A DNA stretch of 64,000 nucleotides from CAVVMA01 sp963788205 (lineage in GTDB: Bacteria > Desulfobacterota > Binatia > Binatales > Binataceae), in NCBI GenBank assembly GCA_963788205.1, contig CAWBGG010000002.1:124001-188000 (forward strand). Direction: 5' to 3'. A model generated the notes under the pieces. The model ran no database searches. It was given only the letters and a program-made list of their open reading frames with translations, and was not told the origin of the DNA. How positions within the stretch are numbered: the stretch's first letter is position 1; each line of letters begins with the position of its first letter. The position numbers were made by a program, and so were the translations under genes. This document shows positions 8,737 through 19,589 of the stretch, in pieces.

Positions 8737-8795
8737 GAAGTAGGGCCGGCGTCCCGCCGGCCGCGACCGGCGAGACGCCGGTCCCACTTCCAGAA
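8737..8795. repeat. 59-bp GC-rich palindromic (REP-like) element, copy 2
   Basis: Inverted copy of the element at 1054-1112, differing at one base by eye. It lies between the decayed CopG gene and the aminotransferase. Near-perfect conservation 7.6 kb apart implies recent mobility or gene conversion. Confidence 0.75.
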
Positions 8796-8904
8796 CCGGG
8801 GACGCGCGCCGTCTTGTTTCCGGGGAAGGCCTCGATAGACTGGCGAATCGGACGCCAAGGACGCGCGCGCATCTGGTGCGCGGGGATGCGGCGTCGGAGC
8901 TGCG

Positions 8905-10023
8905 ATGAAAGACAAGTTGCTGTTTACTCCCGGACCTCTGACGACCAGCGCGGGGGTGAAAGCGGCGATGCTGCGCGACTTGGGGTCGCGGGACTTTGAG
9001 TTTATCGCGGCGGTGCGCGAGATTCGCGGCAAGCTGCTGGAGTTGGGCGGCGTGGTTGGGCGGGGCTACGAGGCGATCCTGATGCAGGGTAGCGGCACGT
9101 TTGCGATCGAGTCGGTGATCGGCTCGACGATCGCCGGATCAGGCAAGCTGCTGGTGGCGGCGAACGGCGCCTACGGCAAGCGGATCGCGCAGATCGCTGC
9201 GGTGCTCAAGATCGACCACGCGATCGTGGCTGGTCCTGAGAACCGGCCGCTTGATCCCGACGCGATCGCGCGCGCGCTGCAGCAAGACGGTGCGATCACA
9301 TCCGTCGCCGTGGTCCACTGCGAGACCTCGACCGGCATCTTCAATCCGATCGGTGAAATCGGCGCGGTGGTCCATCGCAGCGGGCGGAGGTATGTGGTGG
9401 ACGCGATGAGCAGCTTCGGCGCCGTGCCGCTCGATATCGGGGAGTGCAAGATCGATTACCTGGTCTCGTCGGCGAACAAGTGTATCGAGGGAGTGCCGGG
9501 ATTCGCCTTTGTGATCGCGCGGCGCGCGGCGCTGCTCGCGACCGAAGGCATCGCGCGCAGCCTGAGCCTCGATTTGCTGGCGCAATGGCGCGGGCTCGAA
9601 TCCAACGGGCAGTTTCGCTTCACGCCGCCGACCCATTCGATACTCGCGTTTCGGCAAGCGCTCGCGGAGCTGGAAGAAGAGGGCGGCATCGCGGCGCGCA
9701 CCGCCCGCTACCAGGCCAACTACCAGACCCTGGTCGCCGGAATGAGAGCGATGGGCTTCGAGGAATATCTGGCGCCGAACTTTCAGGGCTGGATCATCAC
9801 GTCGTTTCGCTATCCAAACGATCCGAAGTTCGATTTCGCCAAGCTGTACGGCTTGCTGAACGAGCGCGGCTACGCCATCTATCCGGGAATCGTGAGCGAG
9901 GCGCAATGCTTCCGCATCGGCAGCATCGGGCGCATCTTCCCCGAGTCGATGCGCGAACTGCTCGCGGCGATCAACGAGGCGATGGCGGTGATGGGAATCG
10001 CGCTGCCGATGGCGCGCGGATAA
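8905..10023 (+). CDS. phnW: 2-Aminoethylphosphonate-pyruvate transaminase-like aminotransferase
   Basis: A 372-residue fold-type I, class V PLP aminotransferase. It opens with LLFTPGPLTTS and LGSRDFEF, both characteristic of the AEP:pyruvate transaminase group, and holds the PLP lysine in SSANKCIEGVPGFAFV (Lys192). The length equals that of PhnW, which converts 2-aminoethylphosphonate and pyruvate to phosphonoacetaldehyde and alanine. Alanine-glyoxylate and serine-pyruvate aminotransferases share the fold, so the substrate is not certain. No phosphonatase (phnX) or phnA/Y partner is next to it. The gene stands alone, preceded by a REP-like element and followed by a repeat-rich gap. Confidence 0.85.
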   Translation: MKDKLLFTPGPLTTSAGVKAAMLRDLGSRDFEFIAAVREIRGKLLELGGVVGRGYEAILMQGSGTFAIESVIGSTIAGSGKLLVAANGAYGKRIAQIAAVLKIDHAIVAGPENRPLDPDAIARALQQDGAITSVAVVHCETSTGIFNPIGEIGAVVHRSGRRYVVDAMSSFGAVPLDIGECKIDYLVSSANKCIEGVPGFAFVIARRAALLATEGIARSLSLDLLAQWRGLESNGQFRFTPPTHSILAFRQALAELEEEGGIAARTARYQANYQTLVAGMRAMGFEEYLAPNFQGWIITSFRYPNDPKFDFAKLYGLLNERGYAIYPGIVSEAQCFRIGSIGRIFPESMRELLAAINEAMAVMGIALPMARG

Positions 10024-10266
10024 GAGGACGTCAGGCTGCGCCGCGACCGGCGGCTTCCCGGCGGCAGGGAGCACCGGCGCCCTTCGAGCAGCCTCAGGGC
10101 AGGCTCCAGCCGGCGCTACTCCATAGGGCGTGCGCCGGGTTTGTGAACTTTCGACCTTGGTGTGGCGGCAGGCACCCTCACCCGCGTCGCTTCGCGCCGC
10201 GTCCTCTCCCGCAAAAGAGGGCGAGGGGCAGGTCAAACCTTCTCCCGCTCAGTTGCGGGAGAAGAG

Positions 10267-10290
10267 GCGCGGGCCGCATGCGGCCCGCGC
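10267..10290. repeat. Perfect 24-bp GC palindrome
   Basis: Twelve bases, GCGCGGGCCGCA, are followed immediately by their reverse complement. The spacer-free symmetry suggests a protein-binding site or recombination target rather than an RNA hairpin terminator, and there is no T-tract. It lies about 240 bp after phnW. Confidence 0.7.
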
Positions 10291-10365
10291 AGATTAGGGT
10301 GTCTGCTTCCGCCGCCATGATCCATCAAAAAATTCACTGACTCTCCGGGCGAGGGCAGAGGCAAG

Positions 10366-10412
10366 CCCGGCCTCGCACCCGTCAGTTTGTCGGTAAACCC
10401 GCCTGAGGGGAG
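10366..10412. repeat. Direct repeat flanking the 10561 gene, left copy
   Basis: Shared core GTCGGTAAACCCGCCTGA followed by a G-rich GGGAG, preceded by CCGGCCTCGC. The matching copy is at 13361-13411, just past the gene's stop. Its meaning is unknown; I could not match it to a known riboswitch. Confidence 0.6.
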
Positions 10413-10560
10413 TTTTCGCCCCCTTTGGCTCTCATTGACAATCTGGCAGTTAGTGCTAATGGAAGCTTGGATTCGCGCCTCGGGGGAGCGTGCGATGGGG
10501 GAGTGAAGGGGCGGCTGCGGGCTACTCCCGCCTGAGCTCGCGAAGGGGAGGGTACCCCCG

Positions 10561-13326
<2,766 letters not shown>

Positions 13327-13360
13327 CCGCTCGCGCGCCAGGGGCCATCGCTCGCGAGGG

Positions 13361-13411
13361 ACCGGCCTCGCTCGCATCCGTCACTTGGTCGGTAAACCCG
13401 CCTGAAGGGAG
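13361..13411. repeat. Direct repeat flanking the 10561 gene, right copy
   Basis: Carries CCGGCCTCGC, then CCGTCACTTGGTCGGTAAAC and CCGCCTGAAGGGAG, matching the left copy at 10366-10412 in the same orientation. It lies between the stop of the 10561 gene and the converging 13453 gene. Confidence 0.6.
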
Positions 13412-13452
13412 ACCGGCCGATGGCGCGCGGATAAAAGCGGATCAGGCGGACG

Positions 13453-14133
13453 CTATGGCTGGCACGGGGTCAGGGCCGGGGTCGGACCGCGTACCACATC
13501 GAGGTCGAAGACCGGATCGCCGTCCTGCGAATTCGGTCCGCTGACCTGCACCGCGGCGATGTCCTTGCAGAACGCGCTGCCGGTATTCACCGCGGAGTAC
13601 CCGCCAAGCCGGCACGCGAGCATCCCGTCGGCTCCGCTGTCGCCCACTTTCACGTAGAGGCCCACCGTCTGCCAATCGCTGGTGCCGTACACCAACTGCG
13701 AGCAGATGCCGTCTTCCATAATGCAGAGGCCGGCTCCCACGCCGGATCCCGGGATGTTCGGGGGTACGTTCTTGGTGCTGACGCTGGCGGTGAAATGGTA
13801 CCAGCCCGGATCGAGGTGAAAGTCGTAGTCCCATCGCGCATCGTTGAGTTGCGTGTTCGATACTTCCAGTTGCCCCGGCCGCGGGCTCGCAATCCAGGTA
13901 AGCTGCGAGTTGGCCTGGACGTAGGCTTCGCGATGCCAGTAATCGGGCGTGCCGTCGGTGCCTTGGCTCAAATCAGGATTGGCGAGCAGATTGTCCTTGG
14001 TTTCGGCCATCGATGGAGCCGTCCAGGTCAGACAGAGCGCGGCCATCACAATCACCGACATCACCACGGGGCTCACTCGGAGAATCCGCAGGAGCCGCGA
14101 TAAATCAACTCGTCGCATAGTCATAGCTCTCAT
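13453..14133 (-). CDS. Secreted protein with carbohydrate-binding-like beta-sandwich
   Basis: A 226-residue exported protein of no named family. An ATG cluster (14133, 14124, 14118) offers starts before a signal peptide with hydrophobic core VVMSVIVMAALCLTW and cleavage near SMAETK. The mature part opens with NLLANPDLSQGTDGTPDYWHREAY, the usual beginning of 'N-P-S-L-E' carbohydrate-binding-type jelly rolls. It continues with WYHFTASVSTKN and a disulphide candidate pair in LCIMEDGICSQLVY. The frame remains open upstream to 14853, but that extension is only the antisense of the AlgH-like gene and should be dropped. Ligand unknown. It is divergent from the AlgH-like gene, with ~100 bp between starts. 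Confidence 0.75.
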   Translation of the reverse strand: MRAMTMRRVDLSRLLRILRVSPVVMSVIVMAALCLTWTAPSMAETKDNLLANPDLSQGTDGTPDYWHREAYVQANSQLTWIASPRPGQLEVSNTQLNDARWDYDFHLDPGWYHFTASVSTKNVPPNIPGSGVGAGLCIMEDGICSQLVYGTSDWQTVGLYVKVGDSGADGMLACRLGGYSAVNTGSAFCKDIAAVQVSGPNSQDGDPVFDLDVVRGPTPALTPCQP

Positions 14134-14235
14134 GGGTGCGAACTTGGTACTCTCGAAAGTGTAGCGTCCGCGTCCGATTTTGGCAACAGGAGATCCGGGT
14201 TGACGCGCGCTCGTCCGGCTCGAGGCGCCGATCGA

Positions 14236-14925
14236 ATGAAACTCTCCAGGTATCGCGGTCAAATTCGCGCCGCAATCGGCGTGATGGGCTGCTGCGCGGC
14301 TTTGATTTCTTTGCCGGCGATCGCGCAGGAACCGTGGCGCGCAGGAGCGAAGCCGAGCTTCCTGGTCGCGACGCGCGGCCTGTCTGACCCGATCTTCGAG
14401 CAGACGGTCATCCTGATGCTGCCGCCGGCGACGAATGTGCCGCTGGTGATCGGCTTCATCATCAACAAGCCGACCGGCGTCCCGTTGCAGAAGCTTTTTC
14501 CCGGCGCTCCCGCACTCAAGAAGCATGACGAGACGGCTTACTTCGGCGGGCCGGTCGAGCTCACCGAGCCGGGGCTCCTGTTGCGCGCGATGCGCCCGGG
14601 CGCCGATGTCACCTCGGTATTCGAGGACATCTCCGTGACCATCAACCCGGCTTCGGTCGCGGGGATTCTCAAAGATTCCGATCCCGCCAAGGACCTGCGC
14701 GTTATACTGGGGCGGGCGCAGTGGACGCCCGAACAGCTTCATGCGGAGATGATGGAAGGCTCGTGGTATGACGTGCCGGCGCAGGCCAAATTGGTGTTCA
14801 GCCCAAGTCCCGACACGATCTGGCGGACGCTGGTCCAGCACGCCGAACTTCAAGAAGTGAACGCCTCGCCCGGCGGCGCTGACGACGGCTTCGCCCTGCT
14901 TCGATTCGCGGGAGCGTTGCCGTGA
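14236..14925 (+). CDS. YqgE/AlgH-family protein with signal peptide
   Basis: A 229-residue protein of the UPF0301 (YqgE/AlgH) family. Diagnostic segments are FLVATRGLSDPIFEQTVILM, GFIINKPTG, YFGGPVEL and RVILGRAQWTPEQL. Unlike the cytoplasmic AlgH of pseudomonads, this one has an N-terminal hydrophobic stretch (IGVMGCCAALISLPAIAQ) suggesting export to the periplasm. Exported members of this family occur in several proteobacterial groups. I choose ATG 14236; the frame is open from 14200, but the extra residues are charged and would precede the signal peptide. The family's molecular role is not settled. Confidence 0.85.
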   Translation: MKLSRYRGQIRAAIGVMGCCAALISLPAIAQEPWRAGAKPSFLVATRGLSDPIFEQTVILMLPPATNVPLVIGFIINKPTGVPLQKLFPGAPALKKHDETAYFGGPVELTEPGLLLRAMRPGADVTSVFEDISVTINPASVAGILKDSDPAKDLRVILGRAQWTPEQLHAEMMEGSWYDVPAQAKLVFSPSPDTIWRTLVQHAELQEVNASPGGADDGFALLRFAGALP

Positions 14926-15013
14926 TCGGCTGACGCGGCCGCGACGAAAACCGCTGACATCGATCGCTCTTCAGGAAATAATCAGCAAAAGTCAGGAGGT
15001 CCCCGAACCGGCT

Positions 15014-15421
15014 ATGGAAACCGACGACGTGATGATCATCAGCCCGGCCATCAGTGTTGCCGCGCGCATCCTCTTTACGCTGATTTTCTTTCTGTCGGGC
15101 GTGACGCATTTCACGTCGATGCAGAGCTACATCAACCTGATGCCGGCGGTGATTCCGTGGCGCGCCTTCTGGGTGAGCATCTCGGCGCTGGTCGAGCTGG
15201 CCGGCGCGGCGATGATCCTTTTCAACTACCGGCCGCGGCTCGGCGGATGGCTCATCGCGGCGTTTCTGGTTCCGGTGACGATCGTCGTGCACGGCACCAT
15301 GATGATCGCCTCGCCGGACCCGGTGATGCGCACCGTGAACGTCTCGATGTTCTTAAAGGGCCTCGCGATGACCGGCTGTGCGCTCTTCATCACGCAGTTC
15401 GGCGTCCGGAATCGCGCCTGA
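15014..15421 (+). CDS. DoxX-family membrane protein
   Basis: A 135-residue protein with four predicted membrane helices. Family features are ILFTLIFFLSGVTHF in helix 1, ELAGAAMILF in helix 2, and ending helices around VTIVVHGTMM and FLKGLAMTGCALFI. The ribosome site AGGAGGT at ~14994-15000 is well placed for ATG 15014. DoxX proteins are small quinone- or redox-linked membrane proteins of uncertain function. It follows the AlgH-like gene by 88 bp and could share a transcript. It converges with the SRPBCC gene. Confidence 0.85.
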   Translation: METDDVMIISPAISVAARILFTLIFFLSGVTHFTSMQSYINLMPAVIPWRAFWVSISALVELAGAAMILFNYRPRLGGWLIAAFLVPVTIVVHGTMMIASPDPVMRTVNVSMFLKGLAMTGCALFITQFGVRNRA

Positions 15422-15518
15422 GTGATCTTCTCTTTCGCCGCGGCGCTTGCGCGATCCAGCGGGCATATCATCGGTCATCTCCGACGGCTCCGCCGGGCTT
15501 CTCGGTCCGATGGACCTT

Positions 15519-16154
15519 CTAGAGTAGCTTCCCCTGTGGCTTGGCTTCCGCTTCCGCGCGTCGCTTGATCCCGCGCAGTTGCCGGGCCTGCATAACACCG
15601 TGGCCAAACATGGCGACCGGGGCCAGCAGCCAGCGCGGAGTTCTCGCGAGCAACGCATAGACCCGTTCGATTGGGCGAGGCGAGGCCGCCGGTTTCGCTG
15701 CGCCAGCCCCCGGCCATTGCGCGCCGACACGGCCTCGCACGAGCAACCGTGTCCGGCGTTGAGCCAGCGGTTCGAGGAAGAACTCCCACGTCACCAGAAG
15801 GCCTCCGCCTGCGGCGGGTACAGTCAGGATGAGATCACGCTCCGGTTCCACGGCGCCGACGATGAAGGAGTCCTTCACCCCCGGAAGAGATGGCATGACA
15901 TCTCCCGGCGCAACGTGCTGCAGCGCGGGAATAATCTCCGTCGCACTGGGGCGACCGTCGTTGTCCACCCAATCATAACTGTACCAGCCAGCGCGGCCGG
16001 AGCCCATCTGCACGAGCCATGGCCATACTCGTTCCTGCGTTGCGGCGATCGTGATGGCATGCACGAGAGTGGCCGCCGCGTCGGGGATCAAAGTATCGCC
16101 GGGGAGGGCTCGTTGACGCTCCTGGAGCGTGGCGCGGACGCTCACAAAGGGCAT
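15519..16154 (-). CDS. SRPBCC (START-like) family protein
   Basis: A 211-residue protein of the SRPBCC/polyketide-cyclase-like ligand-binding superfamily. It shows the typical opening VHAITIAATQERVWPWLVQMGSGRAGWYSYDW and the later strand VTWEFFLEPLAQRRTRLLVRGR. The fold forms a hydrophobic pocket for lipids or aromatic compounds. The C-terminal ~45 residues contain LLARTPRWLLAPVAMFGHGVMQARQ, which may form an amphipathic or membrane-associated helix. It starts 53 bp from the divergent Trp-rich repeat gene. Ligand unknown. Confidence 0.8.
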   Translation of the reverse strand: MPFVSVRATLQERQRALPGDTLIPDAAATLVHAITIAATQERVWPWLVQMGSGRAGWYSYDWVDNDGRPSATEIIPALQHVAPGDVMPSLPGVKDSFIVGAVEPERDLILTVPAAGGGLLVTWEFFLEPLAQRRTRLLVRGRVGAQWPGAGAAKPAASPRPIERVYALLARTPRWLLAPVAMFGHGVMQARQLRGIKRRAEAEAKPQGKLL

Positions 16155-16207
16155 AACCTAAAATACTGACTGGCGGCGGGGTCGCAATGCAAATGAACTA
16201 AATCATC

Positions 16208-17614
16208 ATGAGCAGAATTCTTCGATCGTTTCTGGCCGCGGCGATACTTCTGATAATGCTGGCGCCGCCGGCGCGCGCGCAGTGGGGCCCCGCGCCGCCG
16301 CCGCCCAACTGGGGCGCATACGATGCCACGCGCGTGTGGCGCGACGCCGGATGGTGGTGGACCAATCGCGCCGACTGGGCGCGGACGCATCACCCGGAGT
16401 GGTGGGGCGATTTCGATCCCGGCCACGTATGGCAGCCGGCGTGGTGGTGGTGGCAGCACGATTCGGCCTGGGTCCGCGCGCACCATCCTGAATGGTGGGG
16501 CAACGTCTACGAGGGCGTTTGGTATCCCGCGCCGTGGTGGTGGCAATACTATCCCGACTGGGTGCCGCTGCATCATCCCGAATGGTGGGCCGATGTCTAC
16601 CAGGGCGCGTGGTATCCGGCGACCTGGTGGGCGCTGCAACCGGGATGGATCGCCGCCAATCATCCCGAATGGTGGGGGCAGGTTTACGACGGCGTCTGGT
16701 ACCCGTCGGGATGGTGGTGCCAGTTCCATCCCGACGTGTGCGCGAGCAATCCCGAATGGTGGGGCTCTGTCTATGACGGCGTATGGTATCCCGCCGGATG
16801 GTGGTGGCAGTTCCATCCCGACTGGGTGTGGGAAAATCATCCTGAATGGTGGGGCGACTTCGATGACCATCACTTTTGGCGCACCGCGCCGTGGTGGTGG
16901 GAGCACGATCCGGCGTGGACGCGTGAGAACCATCCGCGATGGTGGGGTGACTTCGACAACAATCGCCAATGGCATCCCGACGCGTGGTGGATGCAGCACA
17001 ACGCAGGGTGGGCGCATCAGCATCATCCGGAGTGGCTGGGCGACTACGATCAGAACCATCGATGGCGCGACATCAACTGGTGGGCCAACAAGGATCCGGC
17101 CTGGCTTCAGCAGCATCATCCGGAATGGACAACTCAGGCCCGGCAATCGCTGCAGCAGCAGCACATGTCTGACCAGGGTACTCTCGCCCGGCAGCACACC
17201 GCGCAGAATCAGCAACTCGAGCGGCTGCGCGGCGAACGGCAGCAAGTGGCCGCGCGCCAGCATTCCCAGCAGCTACAGGCTGTAGAAAAACAGCACACCG
17301 ACCGATTGCAGACGCTGGAGCGCCAGCACGCCGCGCAGCACGAGGGCGCCGCCAAGCAGGAAGAGAACACCGACTGGCAAGTCGTGGAGAGCAAACACAA
17401 CCAGCAGGTCCAGGCGGCCGAGCAGCAGCACAACCAGCAACTGGAGAACATGGAGCGCCAGCGGATGCATCAGGAACAAGCCGACGCGCAGGAACACCTC
17501 AAGCAGCAGCAGGCGCTAAGCCGCCAACAGGCCTCGCAGACCCAGGCGCTAGAGGCACGCCATCAGCAGCAAGTGCGCACGTTCCACAGTCTCGGCGGCA
17601 GCCCGAAGCGCTAG
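16208..17614 (+). CDS. Secreted protein with nine Trp-rich PEWWG tandem repeats and Gln-rich coiled coil
   Basis: A 468-residue exported protein. The signal peptide spans residues 1-24 (AAILLIMLAPPARA). Residues ~34-309 are nine tandem repeats of 29-34 residues, each running roughly [DN]-[FVY]-[DY]-x-x-x-W-x-P-x-x-W-W-W-Q-x-x-P-x-W-x-x-x-H-H-P-E-W-W-G. Units 2-5 have VY(D/E/Q)G(V/A)WYP, while the outer units have DFD or DYD. Trp content is extraordinary. Residues ~310-468 are Gln/His-rich with heptad-like LE/LQ spacing, a probable coiled coil. I do not recognise the family. It resembles only loosely the NCBI 'YXWGXW repeat' proteins. Possible roles are carbohydrate or peptidoglycan binding through stacked Trp, or an envelope-spanning filament; both are inference. 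Confidence 0.85.
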   Translation: MSRILRSFLAAAILLIMLAPPARAQWGPAPPPPNWGAYDATRVWRDAGWWWTNRADWARTHHPEWWGDFDPGHVWQPAWWWWQHDSAWVRAHHPEWWGNVYEGVWYPAPWWWQYYPDWVPLHHPEWWADVYQGAWYPATWWALQPGWIAANHPEWWGQVYDGVWYPSGWWCQFHPDVCASNPEWWGSVYDGVWYPAGWWWQFHPDWVWENHPEWWGDFDDHHFWRTAPWWWEHDPAWTRENHPRWWGDFDNNRQWHPDAWWMQHNAGWAHQHHPEWLGDYDQNHRWRDINWWANKDPAWLQQHHPEWTTQARQSLQQQHMSDQGTLARQHTAQNQQLERLRGERQQVAARQHSQQLQAVEKQHTDRLQTLERQHAAQHEGAAKQEENTDWQVVESKHNQQVQAAEQQHNQQLENMERQRMHQEQADAQEHLKQQQALSRQQASQTQALEARHQQQVRTFHSLGGSPKR

Positions 17615-17740
17615 GCTCAAAGGCTGGCTGCCGACGTAAGGTCGGGATGGAGGGTCCGGAGCGGTCTAGGGCTTGCACGACGATTGCAGGGTCTCGGAGA
17701 AATGCGCTAAACCCATGCGGGTCGTACCATTGGAGGAAAT

Positions 17741-19222
17741 TTGATACGGTCGAAATCTGACTTGCAGCGATGGGGAGCACGCGTTGGCGTGCTCCTTGCT
17801 GGTGGCGCGATCGCCGGAGCGATCGCGACGCTCGCGTTTGCTCCGCGCTCGGGCGCGTCGACCGCGGCCAGCCCAAGTCTCAACGGGAACGTCGCGCCGG
17901 GGAACATCTACGTCTACGTCGCGAATTACTTTGGCCGCACGGTGACTGTCTATCCGACCGGAAGCAACGGGAACGTCGCGCCGAGCGCGACTATAGGTGA
18001 TGACGATCCCACGAGTGGTCTCCAACTCGACGAGCCCCAAGGTGTCGCCTTGGACGCCAGCGGCAACACCTACGTCGTAACCGCCGCCGACAACACGGTG
18101 TCGGTCTTCCCGCCCGCCCGAGGCGGAAGAGACATCTTCACGAGCGCTATTATCGCCGGTCCTAATACTGGCCTCAACTTTCCCGTTAGTATCGCCTTGG
18201 ACGCCAACGGCAACATCTACGTCGCAAACGACGTCACCGCCGCGTCCGCCGGCACGGTGACGGTCTATCCGGCTGGGAGCAACGGGAACGCCGCGCCGAT
18301 GTGGACTATCAGCGGTTCCAATACGGGACTGGACGTTCCAAATGGCATTGCCCTGGACGCCAGGGGCAACATCTACGTCGCAAACAATGGCAGCTATCCA
18401 ACGTTCATCGGCACGGTGACGGTCTATCCGGCCGGGAGCGACGGGAATGTCGCGCCGAGTTCGACTATCGTTGGTTCCAATACTGGCCTGAACGGTCCCT
18501 ATGGCATCGCGCTGGACGCCAGCGACAACATCTACGTCGCAAACAGCGGCAGCTATCCGTTCAGCACGGTGACGGTCTATCCGGCCGGGAGCGACGGGAA
18601 CGTCGCGCCGAGTTCGACTATCGTTGGTTCCAATACTGGCCTGAACGGTCCCTATGGCATCGCGCTGGACGCCGGCGGCAACATCTACGTCGCTGACGAA
18701 CACTCCGACACGGTGACTGTGTATCCGCCCGGGAGCGATGGGAACGTCGCGCCAATCGCCACAATTGTAGGACCCGCTACGCAACTCGACTACCCCGCGG
18801 GCATAGCGGTCGGCGCTTTGCCGACCCCAACCCCAACTCAGACCGCGACCCCAACGCCCTCGCCCACGCCGACCGCAACACCGACGGCCACTCCGGCCGG
18901 TGGAACGCTTTCGCTCTCGACGCACGCGCTTAAGTTCCAAACCCTCAAGGCCGGCAAGGGCAAGCACGAGACGCTTTCATTCACGATTGAGAACATCGGC
19001 AAAGGCAAGCTCAGCGGCCTTGTGGACACCAGCGGGATTGCTCCGCCGCTAAGCGTGACCGCCGGCGCCGGCGCGTTCAGTCTGGCTCGTAACAAGAGCC
19101 GCAAGGTGAGCGTCGGGTTCGCCCCCACGAGCGCGGGGACCTTCCCCGGGGCTGTCAACATCGCTACAAGCGACCCCAAGCATCCGACCGCGGAGGTATC
19201 GATTACGGCGCGCGGCCGCTGA
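17741..19222 (+). CDS. Secreted NHL/SMP-30-type beta-propeller with PT linker and ASH domain
   Basis: A 493-residue protein starting at TTG 17741. The choice is set by GGAGG at 17731-17735, five bases upstream; no in-frame ATG is well placed. A hydrophobic export segment lies at ~16-34 (VGVLLAGGAIAGAIATLAF). Residues ~52-345 are about six propeller blades with the recurring unit GNIYVAN ... VTVYPAGSxGNxAP ... TGL..P.GIALDA. Two adjacent blades are nearly identical at DNA level (around 18440-18530 and 18590-18680), showing recent blade duplication. A PT linker (~358-388) leads to one ASH-like domain (~390-493, LSLSTHALKFQTLKAGKGKHETLSFTI). Likely an exported surface protein; ligand unknown. 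Confidence 0.85.
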   Translation: MIRSKSDLQRWGARVGVLLAGGAIAGAIATLAFAPRSGASTAASPSLNGNVAPGNIYVYVANYFGRTVTVYPTGSNGNVAPSATIGDDDPTSGLQLDEPQGVALDASGNTYVVTAADNTVSVFPPARGGRDIFTSAIIAGPNTGLNFPVSIALDANGNIYVANDVTAASAGTVTVYPAGSNGNAAPMWTISGSNTGLDVPNGIALDARGNIYVANNGSYPTFIGTVTVYPAGSDGNVAPSSTIVGSNTGLNGPYGIALDASDNIYVANSGSYPFSTVTVYPAGSDGNVAPSSTIVGSNTGLNGPYGIALDAGGNIYVADEHSDTVTVYPPGSDGNVAPIATIVGPATQLDYPAGIAVGALPTPTPTQTATPTPSPTPTATPTATPAGGTLSLSTHALKFQTLKAGKGKHETLSFTIENIGKGKLSGLVDTSGIAPPLSVTAGAGAFSLARNKSRKVSVGFAPTSAGTFPGAVNIATSDPKHPTAEVSITARGR

Positions 19223-19319
19223 GGGCGACCAGAGCGCGTGAGCGGTCCCAAGCCGGGGCATCATTGAGGAGTTGTGCAGTTGAGCGTGCGCCGCGATTTG
19301 GCGAATGCGTATCGGTTCG

Positions 19320-19520
19320 GTTTGATCAAATGCGGCGGTTGGGCCTGGCCCCTCGCCCGCGATGACGCGGGAGAGGGCAAGCGGAGCGATCTGAATTGTT
19401 CCTCATCCGAATCGCTTTTCGCGACGCGCGGGTGAGGGCACCGGCAGGCAGAGGTCGGATCGCATACTACTTTCTGTAGGACCCTCACCCTCGCCCTCTC
19501 CCAGCCGATGGGAGAGGGAA
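19320..19520. repeat. Intergenic REP-like GAGGG/CCCTC repeat block
   Basis: Contains CCCCTCGCCCGCG ... GCGGGAGAGGG and later CCCTCACCCTCGCCCTCTCC ... GGGAGAGGG, forming several short GC hairpins. Related blocks occur at about 10170-10263. It lies between the converging propeller gene and LLM oxidoreductase gene, and may terminate both. Confidence 0.5.
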
Positions 19521-19589
19521 CAGAGAGCGAAGGGTTGGTGGCTTTGGAGGCGGCCCTCCGCCCGCCGCATCACTGACGCTCGCGGCCGA

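Larger units (their letters stand above)
10024..10560. other. Repeat-rich intergenic region after phnW
   Basis: No gene is supported in these 537 bp. The region holds blocks of the form CCCTCACCC ... CTCTCCC ... GAGGGCGAGGGG, which recur in another version at about 19340-19520. It also holds a perfect 24-bp palindrome at 10267-10290 and one copy of a direct repeat (10366-10412) whose partner lies just after the next gene. Confidence 0.6.

Noticed and set aside
9139..10236. 365-codon minus-strand frame across phnW
   Set aside because: Shadow of phnW; no recognisable motif.
10366..10412. Riboswitch (c-di-GMP, glycine or TPP type)
   Set aside because: The GGTAAACCCGCC core superficially resembles parts of known aptamers, but the conserved junctions are missing.
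14134..14853. N-terminal extension of the leftward gene ending at 13453
   Set aside because: It is antisense to the well-supported AlgH-like gene; the real protein begins at the ATG cluster near 14133 with a signal peptide.
16142..17263. Minus-strand Pro/Arg-rich 373-codon frame
   Set aside because: Antisense of the Trp-rich repeat gene, which has a signal peptide, clear repeats and a normal start.
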